DNA from: Bacteroidota bacterium
Lineage (GTDB): Bacteria > Bacteroidota > Bacteroidia > Chitinophagales > LD1
Assembly (NCBI GenBank): GCA_947479455.1
Contig: CANJZE010000028.1
Span: forward strand, 1 to 40,147
Reading direction: 5' to 3'
DNA: 40,147 bases
Below are positions 32,939 through 40,147 of the stretch, piece after piece. Below the pieces are notes generated by a model, which saw only the letters and a list, made by a program, of their open reading frames with translations, had not been told where the DNA came from and did no database searches. The position numbers and the translations under genes were made by a program. Within the stretch, counting starts at the first letter, position 1. Every line of letters begins with the position of its first letter.

Positions 32939-33226
32939 TTATTTAAACTTAGCAGTCTTATGCTCCGCTAAAATATTTTCACTACCACACAAATGCAGTT
33001 TGCTGTAAACCAGAAACTGAACTTCTTTTTGCGCATAGCAAAAGTCTTCCACCTTTCTTAATAGTTGTTGCACCGCTTCGTATTCTCCTTCAAGCGTAGT
33101 TTCAAAAGCACCAACAGAATAACTGATACCCGATTGCTGAATAATTGCAATGGCTTTATCAATTATAAGAAGTGCTTTTTCAATTTGCGTAAGTGGAATA
33201 ACTTGTATGGTTGCGTTAATGAGCAT
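32939..33226 (-). CDS. Thiamine-binding-like (MTH1187/YkoF, DUF77 family) protein
   Basis: I choose the ATG at 33226, giving 95 aa (MLINATIQVIPLTQ...); the longer frame to 33247 adds seven residues not seen in relatives. The sequence 'INATIQVIPLTQIEKALLII', 'GISYSVGAFETTLEGEYEAV' and 'LLRKVEDFC' is the pattern of the MTH1187/thiamine-binding family, a ferredoxin-like fold in which some members bind hydroxymethylpyrimidine or thiamine. It is cytoplasmic. It is divergent from the acyltransferase gene 100 nt away. No thi genes lie nearby, so its partner transport system is elsewhere. Confidence 0.72.
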   Translation of the reverse strand: MLINATIQVIPLTQIEKALLIIDKAIAIIQQSGISYSVGAFETTLEGEYEAVQQLLRKVEDFCYAQKEVQFLVYSKLHLCGSENILAEHKTAKFK

Positions 33227-33270
33227 GATTGAAATTTTGAGCGGCAATGATAACTACTGCTAGCTGTATC

Positions 33271-33320
33271 TATCTAATGTCTAAAATCTATTGTCTCTTA
33301 TCTATTCTCTAATATCTTTA
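33271..33320. repeat. Degenerate TCTA-word repeat before the acyltransferase gene
   Basis: Words such as TATCTAATGTCTAAAATC, TATTGTCTCT, TATCTATTCTC and TAATATCTTT run up to 8 nt before the ATG at 33329. The repeat includes the best promoter match for that gene. Confidence 0.6.
33290..33320 (+). promoter_or_regulatory. Promoter candidate for the acyltransferase gene
   Basis: ATTG (33290-33293), 19 nt, then TATCTTTA (33313-33320) matches TTTG-N19-TAnnTTTG with one mismatch in each box. It overlaps the word repeat and lies very close to the ATG at 33329, implying a very short leader. Confidence 0.38.
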
Positions 33321-33328
33321 GGTCAACT

Positions 33329-33868
33329 ATGTTCTACTTATCAAAATTTATTTTCTGGATTTTCGGTTGGAAATTGAAAGGCGAAGTTCCGCCATTGAAA
33401 AAGTTTGTGATTATTGCCGCACCTCATACCAGTGCTTGGGATGTTGTTTTCGGGCTTTGTGCTATTTATCTTTTCAAATTGAAACTTTCATTTTTAGCGA
33501 AGCAGGAAGCGTTCAATCCGCCTTTCGGTTTTTTGTTTCGCGCTGTGGGTGGTATACCGGTTGACCGTTCATCGAAACATAATGTAGTAGAACAAGCAAC
33601 AAAAATGTTTGAGGAGAACGAAAATTTTATTCTCGCTTTATCACCCGAAGGAACACGCGAGCATGTAGCGAAATGGAAAACGGGTTTCTACTATATCGCG
33701 CTTTCTGCAAACGTGCCGATTGTTTTGAGCTATCTTGATTTCGAAAACAAGGTTGTGGGTATTGGTCCCACCATTTATCCTACCGGAAATTTAGAACATG
33801 ATATGGAACTGTTTATCAATTTCTACCGACCTATAAAAGGAAAACATCCGGAGAAGGGAATTCGTTAG
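33329..33868 (+). CDS. 1-acyl-sn-glycerol-3-phosphate acyltransferase (PlsC-like) family protein
   Basis: The 179-aa protein has the acyltransferase H-x4-D motif H33-TSAW-D38 in 'IIAAPHTSAWDVVFG'. It also has the acceptor-binding 'AVGGIPVDRS' and motif III 'LSPEGTREHVAKWKTGFYYI'. It is shorter than classical PlsC (about 245 aa), with a short hydrophobic N-terminus (FYLSKFIFWIFGW), and belongs to the compact lysophospholipid-acyltransferase branch. It would acylate a lipid at the inner membrane, perhaps with lyso-lipids, ornithine lipids or glycerophosphate; the acceptor is not known. It ends 12 nt before a strong bidirectional terminator. Confidence 0.87.
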   Translation: MFYLSKFIFWIFGWKLKGEVPPLKKFVIIAAPHTSAWDVVFGLCAIYLFKLKLSFLAKQEAFNPPFGFLFRAVGGIPVDRSSKHNVVEQATKMFEENENFILALSPEGTREHVAKWKTGFYYIALSANVPIVLSYLDFENKVVGIGPTIYPTGNLEHDMELFINFYRPIKGKHPEKGIR

Positions 33869-33879
33869 TCGCTAAAAAA

Positions 33880-33914
33880 AATACCTCCGAAGTTTTTGAA
33901 ACTTCGGAGGTATT
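33880..33914. terminator. Strong bidirectional terminator between acyltransferase and metalloprotease genes
   Basis: AATACCTCCGAAGTTT (33880-33895) and AAACTTCGGAGGTATT (33899-33914) form a perfect 16-bp stem with a 3-nt loop. A-rich sequence lies on the left and T-rich sequence further right, so it can end transcription from both sides. Confidence 0.93.
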
Positions 33915-33935
33915 AAAATCTTCCTTTTTAAATTT

Positions 33936-36900
33936 TCAATCTTTAATAAACCTCACCACTTGCACGCTGTTGTTCGCTTGAATCTTGATAAAGTAAACAC
34001 CCGCGCTGAATTTATTTACATCCACCGCTTCGGTGCCTTGTTTAAAGTCGTTCATGTTTTTGAACCAAACTTGTTGACCAAGGTTATTGGATATTTCCAG
34101 ATTTACGTGTTGTGTTTCGTAAAGTTCTAAATAGATATTGCAAACATCTTTCGTTGGGTTTGGATATACTTTTATCAAAGCAATGTCTTTCACTATCGCA
34201 ATTCCGTTAGGACTGCTGATAGTGATACTTGAAACCTTTGAGCAACCAGCGTTGTCAGTTACGGTAACCGTATAAGTTCCTGCAGGAACATTCAGCAGCG
34301 TTTGCAATTGACTTCCCGTATTCCATAAATAAGTATAAGGACCACTTCCTCCTGATGGATTCGCAGTAACAGAACCATCGCTGTTTCCTTGCGTAGGATT
34401 TTGCGAAGTGAAACTCACACTCACATTCGATGCATCGGTAACCGCTACAGAATTTGTATTGGTGCAACCGTTTGCATCGGTAATGGTTACAGAGTAAGTT
34501 CCCGCATTGAGTCCTTGAATATCTTTTGTGGTAGCTCCGTTGCTCCAAGTATAAGTAAACGGACCTGTTCCACCATTCACCGTCAAATTAATTTGCGCAG
34601 CTACCTGACAAGTTCCATTTACAGGATTCAAAATAGAGTTTGGTGCAAGTGCGTTCGATACTTGTGCCGATGAAGTAACCGAACATTGGTTAGCATCAGT
34701 CACTGTAATTAAATAATTGCCGGCTCCTAAATTTGTAATGCCCGAACTTGTTCCGTTCGTGCTCCAATGATAAACGTAACTTCCTGTTCCGCCTATAACG
34801 TTTGCCGTTGCTGTTCCATTTTGATTTCCGCATAAAGCATTCGTACTGCTTACATTTATATTGAGTGCAGGAGGATTGGTTATAGTTACCGATTGCACAG
34901 CAATGCATTGCGCGTTATCATGCACAGTAACTACATAAGTTGTTCCACCCGTTAAGCTGCCTGCATTGGCAGCGTTGGCTCCTGAACTCCAATTGTAAGT
35001 ATAACCAGGTGTTCCTCCGCTCGCACTCGCTGTGGCACTTCCGTTAGAACCGTTAAAACAACTTGGAGAAGTTTGAGTAACACTAACCGTTGGCGCATTT
35101 GCGTTGCTGATAGTTCCTACTGCAGTAGAAGAACATCCGCTGTTGTCGGTAACAGTAACGGTATAAGAACCCGCTGCCTGATTTGAAAGAGTAGCGGAAG
35201 TTCCTCCGCCATTCCAGCTATAAGTATAACCACCACTTCCACCGCTTGGTGTTGCAGTAATACTTCCTGTTGACTGACTACATGCAGCAGGAGATGAGTT
35301 GAAGGCAACGCTGATGGTTGAAGCTACATTCGTAATAGTTGCAGAAGCTGATGCGGTGCATCCGTTTCCGTTGGTCACAGTTACTGAGTAAGTACCTGCT
35401 GCAAGACTACTGATGTTACCCGCTGTTGAACTGGTGCTCCATGCATAACTAATTCCTGAAAGAACATTATTAGGTAATGCCAAAGCAGTTCCGTTGTTCA
35501 ACCCGCAGCCTGCGTTAGTGGTTTGAATAGTTACTGTTAAAGTATTAGCTGCAGTGCCAACAACCATGGTGGTGGCAGCAGAGCAATTATTCACATCGGT
35601 TACTGTAACCGAGTAAGTGCCTGCTGCAAGATTGGTGATAGATGCAGTAGTTGCATTATTTTGCCAGTGATAAGTATTACCACCCGAGCCCCCATTTGCG
35701 GTAACAGTGGCTACACCATTATTCTGTCCGCAACTTGCATCGGTAGTACTTGGTGTTAAAGTAAGAGCCGCTAAAGGTTGACTGATGTTAACAGAGGCAG
35801 TTGAAGAACACTGATGATTGTCGGTCACCGTAACAGTATAAGTTCCTGCAGGTTTATTTGAAATAGTTGCCGTAGTTCCTCCTCCGCTCCAGTTATAGGT
35901 GTAAGAAGTTGCACCACTTGCAATAACAGTTGCGGAACCTGTAGAACCACCAAAGCAAAGTACCGATGTTGGACTGCTTGTAGTAAGTGTTGGTTTTGCA
36001 TATACAGTTATGTAACTGTTTTGTGTTGATGTGTTACTTCCGTTAGCGTTTGAAGCCGTAAGTGAAACATTGTATGTACCTGCTGTGTTATAAGTAACTG
36101 TAGGGTTTTGTGATGACGATGCGGCAGGAGTTGCGCCTGTTAATGTCCAGCTATAAGATGTAGGACTTCCTGTAGATGTGCTAGTGAACGTAACCGAAGA
36201 ACCAACGCACACAGCTGTATTATTTGCGGTGAAAGAAGCTGTTGGCGCATTTCCGCTGGCAGTGCAAAGCACAGGTAATATGAAATTATCTAAGTCTAAT
36301 CCCCATGAATTTGCATCGCTGTAACTATACCAGGTACCGTTGCTTTGTTGCTCCCATCCATAATTGGGTACCGGTGTATTATTAATATCAGTGGTCACCA
36401 AACCTACGGTATCACCCGGCACATAAGTCATCGTGAACCCTATGTAGAAATTACCAGTAACCGTAGGTGGAGTGGTAAACGTTACATAAGTAAGGTCTAA
36501 GTTTGCTACGTCAGTAGCTATGGTGCTTATTAATACATTTTGCGAAGCCAATAAAGTTCCAGGGCTACCACCTGCACCGTTGGCGTTCCATACGCTTGCA
36601 GTAATATGCGAAGTAGCAGGTGTATTGGTATGCGCATGTGCGAAATAGAAGAAAGCACCCGATACCTGAGCGGTTGTGGTATTGTCGTATTGTTCGGCTT
36701 TACCTAAATCGCCATAACCATTGTGGCCGGCAAGGTAGCCCCAGTTATTCGACAAATAAAGTCGAAGGGTATCGGCAGGTGCTGCAAAAATGTTTGAAAG
36801 GGTATCGCAGGTAGAGCCCCCTGCTGCAATTACGGTAATGTAGTTTGTTTTGGTAATCGGATTACTGCCATTACCGTTGGTAGCTGTAAGTGTTACCGGA

Positions 36901-38885
36901 TAAACACCTACCGCGTTGTAAGTAATAGTAGGGTTCTGTGCTGTCGATGTAGCCGGTGTTCCACCGGTAAAGGACCAACTCCATGAAGTGGGCGTATTGG
37001 TAGATAAATCGGTAAAGGCAACAGTGTTTCCTACAACAACTGTAGTAGGTGTACCTATAAAATCAGCCACCGGAGCTGAACCTGCTTGTGCCGATGAGTT
37101 GTAAATGTTTACGTTATCGAGGTAAATATTATTTCCGTACTGGCAGGCATTTTTAAATGCGAAGCGCACATTGGTTTGTCCGCTAAGCGCAGCCAACGAA
37201 ACAGAATCTTTTTTCCATTGCGCAGCTGTGGGAACAAAACTTGTGGCAATAGCAGTAGCTGTACTTAATGAACTTCCGCCTTTACTCCATAGAGTCGTCC
37301 AGCTAACTCCGCAATTAGTAGAGTAGAGAACAATAAGTGAATCATTATAGCCTGCTTGGTTGTATGGTGCGTAAGCGTAGTCCCATTTAATCCTTCCGGT
37401 GCTTATTCCACTAAAATTATACGATGGAGTGATCAACCAATCTTTTTGGCCCGCAGCATTGTAATTGAAATTATACATATAAGCCGAAGCAGTAGATGTT
37501 CCAAAACCACTGGCAGATGTTGTGCGTGCCCAGGTTGTTGCTGCATCTACATTGTTCAGCGACCAGCCCGCAGGAGGGAAGGTTGCATTTTCAAATCCTT
37601 CGCTTAATGGTAGCGCACTTGAGCCTGATACTACTACTATACTTGCTTGTGTTGAAGTGTTGGTTCCGTTGGCGTTAGTAGCAGTAAGCGTTACACTATA
37701 AGTTCCTGCTGTATTATAAGTAACAGTTGGGTTGGTGGCCGTTGAAGTAGCCGGAGTTCCCCCCTGAAAAGACCAACTGTATGTATTGTTACTACCGGTA
37801 GAAGTATTCGTAAAGGTTACCGTTTGACCCGTGCAGATAGAAGTTGGATTAACCGTAAACGAAGCCGTAGGAGCGCCTATAATTCCGCATCTGTTATTGT
37901 TGGTGACCAAGGCACTTCGAACTCCCGTCAAAATGCTGTTCATTGCATTTGCCTGCATGGTGGTAAACATGACAGTGCAGTCGGTGTAGTCCATAAAATC
38001 TTCTAGTAAATCGCCATACGAAGAATTTCCGTTGCAAGAGAAGAGCGGTGTACAACCAAAGTTCGCAGCCCTTGAATCGGGAGTGTCGCTATAACCATCA
38101 TCGGTAGCCGGAAAAACATTGCCGCAAGCGTTTGCACTAAGGTCGCCCCAGGTATGGTGTAAGCCAAGGTAATGCCCTACTTCGTGGGTCCAAGCTCGGT
38201 TACTCAAATTATTTAAACCAATAGAATAATCTACTACAACTCCGTCAATAGGATTTCCCACCAACCCGTTTCCCGCTGCAGGAATGTAGGAGTAACCGCC
38301 TACACCACCTGTTTGTGGTGAGCTACCGCAAAGATGTACTACCCAAATATTGAGGTAGTGATAAACATCCCAAGGCGTTGCGCCACCGTTAGCCGTTGAT
38401 TTCATATCATCGGTTTCCGTATCGGGGTCCCAACAGGTGTGCGTAGTTGATACTCGATTAATACCGGTGGTTGCTGCACCCGAAGGTGTTTGCTGTGCTA
38501 AACAAAACTGAATATTTGTGTTTGCTGCCAAGCCCTGAACGGCAGTGCGTGCACCGCTGAAATCAGAATTTGTTTTGGCGTAATCTGCATTCAACTGTGC
38601 AATGTATGCCTGAATGGTAGCGGTAGAAACATTCTGAGCAGCGTTATTATAAATAACGTGCACTACTACAGGAATGGTGCGCACCGCACGGGCAGCAAAG
38701 TATTCGTCCTGCTGACCTATAGCCTGAAATTTGCGCACGGCATCTTCCTGAACGCGCATTTGTTCATCGTAATTCGGATTGGTAGCGCGCAGTTTGGTTA
38801 CGGCATCCATAGTAAAGCAGGTGCGGTGTTGTGCAAAGCTACCGATACTTAAAAGAATAAAGAGGGCTAAGAAAATCTTCTTCAT
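33936..38885 (-). CDS. Pappalysin-like (M43) secreted metalloprotease with PKD, choice-of-anchor and SprB repeats, T9SS type A sorting domain
   Basis: The 1649-aa exported protein has a signal peptide (about 1-18) and a pro-segment. The metzincin catalytic domain carries HEVGHYLGLHH (H234, E235, H238, H244) and a Met-turn at M298 (DFMDYTDC). PKD 1 spans about 335-420. A choice-of-anchor J/MAM-like domain follows at about 425-595 (LPLSEGFENATFPPAGWSL). PKD 2 spans about 600-690, an unassigned beta domain about 690-885, and PKD 3 about 885-965. Then come eight tandem SprB repeats of about 72-76 aa (e.g. 'GGSGGYTYSWNGGGTSATL', 'AAGSYTVTVTDNSGCSST'). The last ~80 residues are a Por-secretion type A sorting domain (IKVYPNPTKDVCNIYLE, GVYFIKIQ). 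It is probably a surface-bound or released protease digesting large proteins. The protease and sorting calls are firm; the order of middle domains is approximate. Confidence 0.93.
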   Translation of the reverse strand: MKKIFLALFILLSIGSFAQHRTCFTMDAVTKLRATNPNYDEQMRVQEDAVRKFQAIGQQDEYFAARAVRTIPVVVHVIYNNAAQNVSTATIQAYIAQLNADYAKTNSDFSGARTAVQGLAANTNIQFCLAQQTPSGAATTGINRVSTTHTCWDPDTETDDMKSTANGGATPWDVYHYLNIWVVHLCGSSPQTGGVGGYSYIPAAGNGLVGNPIDGVVVDYSIGLNNLSNRAWTHEVGHYLGLHHTWGDLSANACGNVFPATDDGYSDTPDSRAANFGCTPLFSCNGNSSYGDLLEDFMDYTDCTVMFTTMQANAMNSILTGVRSALVTNNNRCGIIGAPTASFTVNPTSICTGQTVTFTNTSTGSNNTYSWSFQGGTPATSTATNPTVTYNTAGTYSVTLTATNANGTNTSTQASIVVVSGSSALPLSEGFENATFPPAGWSLNNVDAATTWARTTSASGFGTSTASAYMYNFNYNAAGQKDWLITPSYNFSGISTGRIKWDYAYAPYNQAGYNDSLIVLYSTNCGVSWTTLWSKGGSSLSTATAIATSFVPTAAQWKKDSVSLAALSGQTNVRFAFKNACQYGNNIYLDNVNIYNSSAQAGSAPVADFIGTPTTVVVGNTVAFTDLSTNTPTSWSWSFTGGTPATSTAQNPTITYNAVGVYPVTLTATNGNGSNPITKTNYITVIAAGGSTCDTLSNIFAAPADTLRLYLSNNWGYLAGHNGYGDLGKAEQYDNTTTAQVSGAFFYFAHAHTNTPATSHITASVWNANGAGGSPGTLLASQNVLISTIATDVANLDLTYVTFTTPPTVTGNFYIGFTMTYVPGDTVGLVTTDINNTPVPNYGWEQQSNGTWYSYSDANSWGLDLDNFILPVLCTASGNAPTASFTANNTAVCVGSSVTFTSTSTGSPTSYSWTLTGATPAASSSQNPTVTYNTAGTYNVSLTASNANGSNTSTQNSYITVYAKPTLTTSSPTSVLCFGGSTGSATVIASGATSYTYNWSGGGTTATISNKPAGTYTVTVTDNHQCSSTASVNISQPLAALTLTPSTTDASCGQNNGVATVTANGGSGGNTYHWQNNATTASITNLAAGTYSVTVTDVNNCSAATTMVVGTAANTLTVTIQTTNAGCGLNNGTALALPNNVLSGISYAWSTSSTAGNISSLAAGTYSVTVTNGNGCTASASATITNVASTISVAFNSSPAACSQSTGSITATPSGGSGGYTYSWNGGGTSATLSNQAAGSYTVTVTDNSGCSSTAVGTISNANAPTVSVTQTSPSCFNGSNGSATASASGGTPGYTYNWSSGANAANAGSLTGGTTYVVTVHDNAQCIAVQSVTITNPPALNINVSSTNALCGNQNGTATANVIGGTGSYVYHWSTNGTSSGITNLGAGNYLITVTDANQCSVTSSAQVSNALAPNSILNPVNGTCQVAAQINLTVNGGTGPFTYTWSNGATTKDIQGLNAGTYSVTITDANGCTNTNSVAVTDASNVSVSFTSQNPTQGNSDGSVTANPSGGSGPYTYLWNTGSQLQTLLNVPAGTYTVTVTDNAGCSKVSSITISSPNGIAIVKDIALIKVYPNPTKDVCNIYLELYETQHVNLEISNNLGQQVWFKNMNDFKQGTEAVDVNKFSAGVYFIKIQANNSVQVVRFIKD

Positions 38886-38907
38886 GTTATGCTATTTTTT
38901 GAGCCGC

Positions 38908-38915
38908 CAAAAGTA
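38908..38915 (-). promoter_or_regulatory. -7 box candidate for the metalloprotease gene
   Basis: On the minus strand it reads TACTTTTG, an exact TAnnTTTG match, 22 nt before the ATG at 38885. No good TTTG lies 19 nt upstream. Confidence 0.4.
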
Positions 38916-38985
38916 GAATAACCCTTGAAAGAGAGAAGGGGTGATGAGTTAGTTAAAAACAGATTGTGGATAATGAAGAATAAAC

Positions 38986-39029
38986 AGTAGGTAGTGGATA
39001 GAAGCTAGTAGTTAGTTGATAGATAATAC
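38986..39029. repeat. Degenerate TAGTnGnT-word repeat
   Basis: Words such as CAGTAGGTAGTGGATAG, AAGCTAGTAGTTAG and TTGATAGATAAT follow each other, in the same style as the other short-word repeats. Confidence 0.5.
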
Positions 39030-39031
39030 AA

Positions 39032-39055
39032 ACAGCCCGTGGAGAGGCGGGCTGT
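39032..39055 (-). terminator. GC-rich hairpin, possible terminator for the sulfatase transcript
   Basis: ACAGCCCG (39032-39039) pairs with CGGGCTGT (39048-39055) around an 8-nt loop. On the minus strand it is followed by TTGTATTATC. It lies 500 nt beyond the sulfatase stop and upstream of the protease promoter, so it could insulate that promoter. Confidence 0.6.
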
Positions 39056-39171
39056 CTGTAATCATGAAGTGTTTAGGTTAGGGGGGGTGCGGAGTGCGGG
39101 TTTAAGAAGCACTACTTGTCCACCGAAAACTAAACTAAAAAAGAAAAGCAAAACTTTGATTAAAGACTTCG

Positions 39172-39403
39172 CCCCGCATTTCGCAAACGCCTTGTGTGCG
39201 CCTTGAATCGAGAATTTACAGTTGCATTTAGATAAGCAAAGCTTGAGGAATTGAAAGGTTGAAACAAAAAAGAGGTTGATTAATAGAGCTAAACTAGAAC
39301 TAGCAACACAGCAAACTGCCCTTCACTCGCCCAGGGACCCGAGGCGGAGACCTTGCGAAGACTATGGCTTTGCCCCGCATTGCAGCAATGCCATGTTAGC
39401 GGC
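39172..39403. repeat. Pair of related GC-rich elements (GCCCCGCATT core)
   Basis: Copy 1 starts at 39172 (GCCCCGCATTTCGCAAACGC, then CTTGTGTGCG). Copy 2 starts at 39372 (GCCCCGCATTGCAGCAATGC, then CATGTTAGCGGC). The first 10 nt are identical, and positions spelling AAnGCCnTGTnnGCG are shared after that. Copy 2 contains a perfect 7-bp palindrome GCATTGC-A-GCAATGC (39377-39391). The offset is exactly 200 nt. Confidence 0.5.
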
Positions 39404-39558
39404 TGTGCTATTGGTTACCTATTGCTTAACTCTTTATAAAATTTGGCTTATATTTTTTTCCCGGTTGCTGATATTGCCCGGTTTGATAATAAAGTCGGTT
39501 CCAATTCTTAAAGGGCACTGGTATTACAGTTAAATTCCGGAGTTTACCGCATAGTGTT

Positions 39559-40147
39559 TTATTTTTTTAAAATGATCTTCCGCATGGCGGAGTTAAGTTG
39601 TACCGCCAGTTCTTTGAATTCATCCGGTTTATAGTACAACAAATTATCCATCTCATAAGGGTCTGTAGTTAAATCATAGAGTTCGGTTTCTACTTCTTCC
39701 GCCTTTGATTTTAACTCCAGTGTTTTTTTATTGCCGGAGGCAATCCTGCTCATAAGTTCGGGATTTTTCATCCGGTATTGATTACTGAAATCCAACACTT
39801 TTTTGCTTGTGTTTTTTTGCCATTCGATGTATTTATAGGTGGTTTCTTTTTGAGCCCCATTTGCTATAGCCGTCACTTTCATTCTTATCGCATTATAAGT
39901 TGGATGATCCATGATGTACAAAGGCAAAAGCTTCATACTAAGATTGGGCTTATCGTATAAATGAAATTTGGACAGGCTTGGCCCGAGATATTCCATGACG
40001 AACCGGTCTCTGAAATTCGTAATACTATCATTGTATAACAGAGGAACTAGGGAATAGCCTTCCACACTTTTGGGAATTTTTACACCGGCAATATCTAAAA
40101 TGGTAGGCATCAGATCGAGGTTGGTTACCCATTCTTCCTTTTTTCCG
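39559..40147 (-). CDS. Sulfatase, C-terminal part (partial, cut by window edge)
   Basis: The frame is open from the right edge; about 195 codons are present, ending at 39559. An internal Met at 40110 is not the true start, since in-frame sequence KKEEWVTNLDL precedes it. 'WVTNLDLMPTILDIAGVKIP' and 'SVEGYSLVPLL' are typical of the second half of type I sulfatases after the alkaline-phosphatase-like core. 'ETELYDLTTDPYEMDNLL' is the standard C-terminal landmark. The catalytic Cys/Ser-x-Pro-x-Arg motif and the metal ligands lie outside the window, so activity and maturation type cannot be judged. Bacteroidota use many such exported sulfatases on sulfated polysaccharides. Confidence 0.85.
   Translation of the reverse strand, partial: GKKEEWVTNLDLMPTILDIAGVKIPKSVEGYSLVPLLYNDSITNFRDRFVMEYLGPSLSKFHLYDKPNLSMKLLPLYIMDHPTYNAIRMKVTAIANGAQKETTYKYIEWQKNTSKKVLDFSNQYRMKNPELMSRIASGNKKTLELKSKAEEVETELYDLTTDPYEMDNLLYYKPDEFKELAVQLNSAMRKIILKK

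Larger units (their letters stand above)
38886..39558. other. 673-nt intergenic region between the metalloprotease and sulfatase genes
   Basis: No convincing gene is present. It contains the protease -7 box (38908-38915), a word repeat (38986-39029), a GC-rich hairpin (39032-39055) and two related GC-rich palindromic elements starting GCCCCGCATT exactly 200 nt apart (39172 and 39372). A short + frame at 39276-39533 has no recognisable sequence and looks non-coding. Confidence 0.6.

Noticed and set aside
34200-36000. Regularly spaced similar segments that look like a repeat array
   Set aside because: They are the SprB protein repeats of the metalloprotease (about 225-nt units, in frame). They are not CRISPR: no constant repeat with variable spacers.
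39276-39533. 85-codon + frame in the intergenic region near the sulfatase
   Set aside because: It has no recognisable domain, spans the GC-rich paired element, and lacks a promoter-like sequence. Probably chance.

Overview
This 40 kb window looks like chromosomal DNA of a member of the phylum Bacteroidota (gliding/T9SS-bearing, probably Chitinophagales or a related environmental lineage). The evidence is a PorP/SprF-family protein, three very large secreted proteins ending in type IX secretion (T9SS) sorting domains, AT-rich Bacteroidota-style promoters (TTTG-like, 19 nt, TAnnTTTG), a split small PurS, and frequent GTG/TTG starts without Shine-Dalgarno sequences. No tRNA, rRNA, CRISPR array or prophage was seen. 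The species cannot be named from the sequence.

Layout. 1-147: start of an IS256-like transposase and its probable IS end. 221-5016 (minus): a surface-protein operon coding for a PKD/Ig giant with a type B sorting domain, an XRE regulator and a PorP/SprF protein. 5399-8483 (minus): a DUF3467 protein and a membrane PAS histidine kinase. 8736-10034 (+): an alpha-oxoamine synthase-type PLP enzyme, a sphingolipid or sulfonolipid candidate. 10241-10873 (+): a secreted carboxypeptidase-regulatory-like protein. 10881-16459 (minus): a seven-gene housekeeping run read lepA, pepP, MNT nucleotidyltransferase, HEPN, pssA, purS, rsmI, with four genes coupled by 4-nt overlaps. 16659-18036: a small secreted protein converging on a polyprenyl synthase. 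18243-20481 (minus): a two-helix membrane protein and a secreted repeat/C1q-like protein. 20806-22169 (+): the Fe-S carrier pair apbC/mrp and Nfu. 22345-24510 (+): two secreted proteins. 24709-26924 (minus): a trans-sulfuration enzyme and isoaspartyl peptidase. 26976-28944: DinB-like, HAD phosphatase and TerC. 29014-32460 (+): a Gly-rich, Cys-repeat T9SS giant. 32725-33868: a possible 32-aa peptide, a thiamine-binding-like protein and an acyltransferase. 33936-38885 (minus): a pappalysin-like metalloprotease with PKD and SprB repeats. 39559-40147 (minus): the C-terminus of a sulfatase.

How it fits together. Much of the window serves the cell surface. The T9SS cargo proteins, a PorP/SprF anchor, several signal-peptide proteins, lipid head-group and acyl-chain enzymes (PssA, acyltransferase, PLP acyl-condensing enzyme) and polyprenyl synthesis all contribute to envelope building. 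The rest is translation (LepA, RsmI), purine synthesis, Fe-S assembly and amino-acid metabolism.

The least expected signals are: degenerate 7-9-nt 'wordy' tandem repeats scattered between genes, two of which have become protein-coding (in the asparaginase linker and at the N-terminus of the trans-sulfuration enzyme); a HEPN/MNT pair translationally coupled into a housekeeping operon; a nested inverted repeat between two divergent genes; a 32-aa ORF with its own promoter-like sequence; and two secreted proteins carrying phage-tail-fibre-like motifs on either side of the Fe-S genes. I found no single complete, clearly new defence or biosynthetic system.
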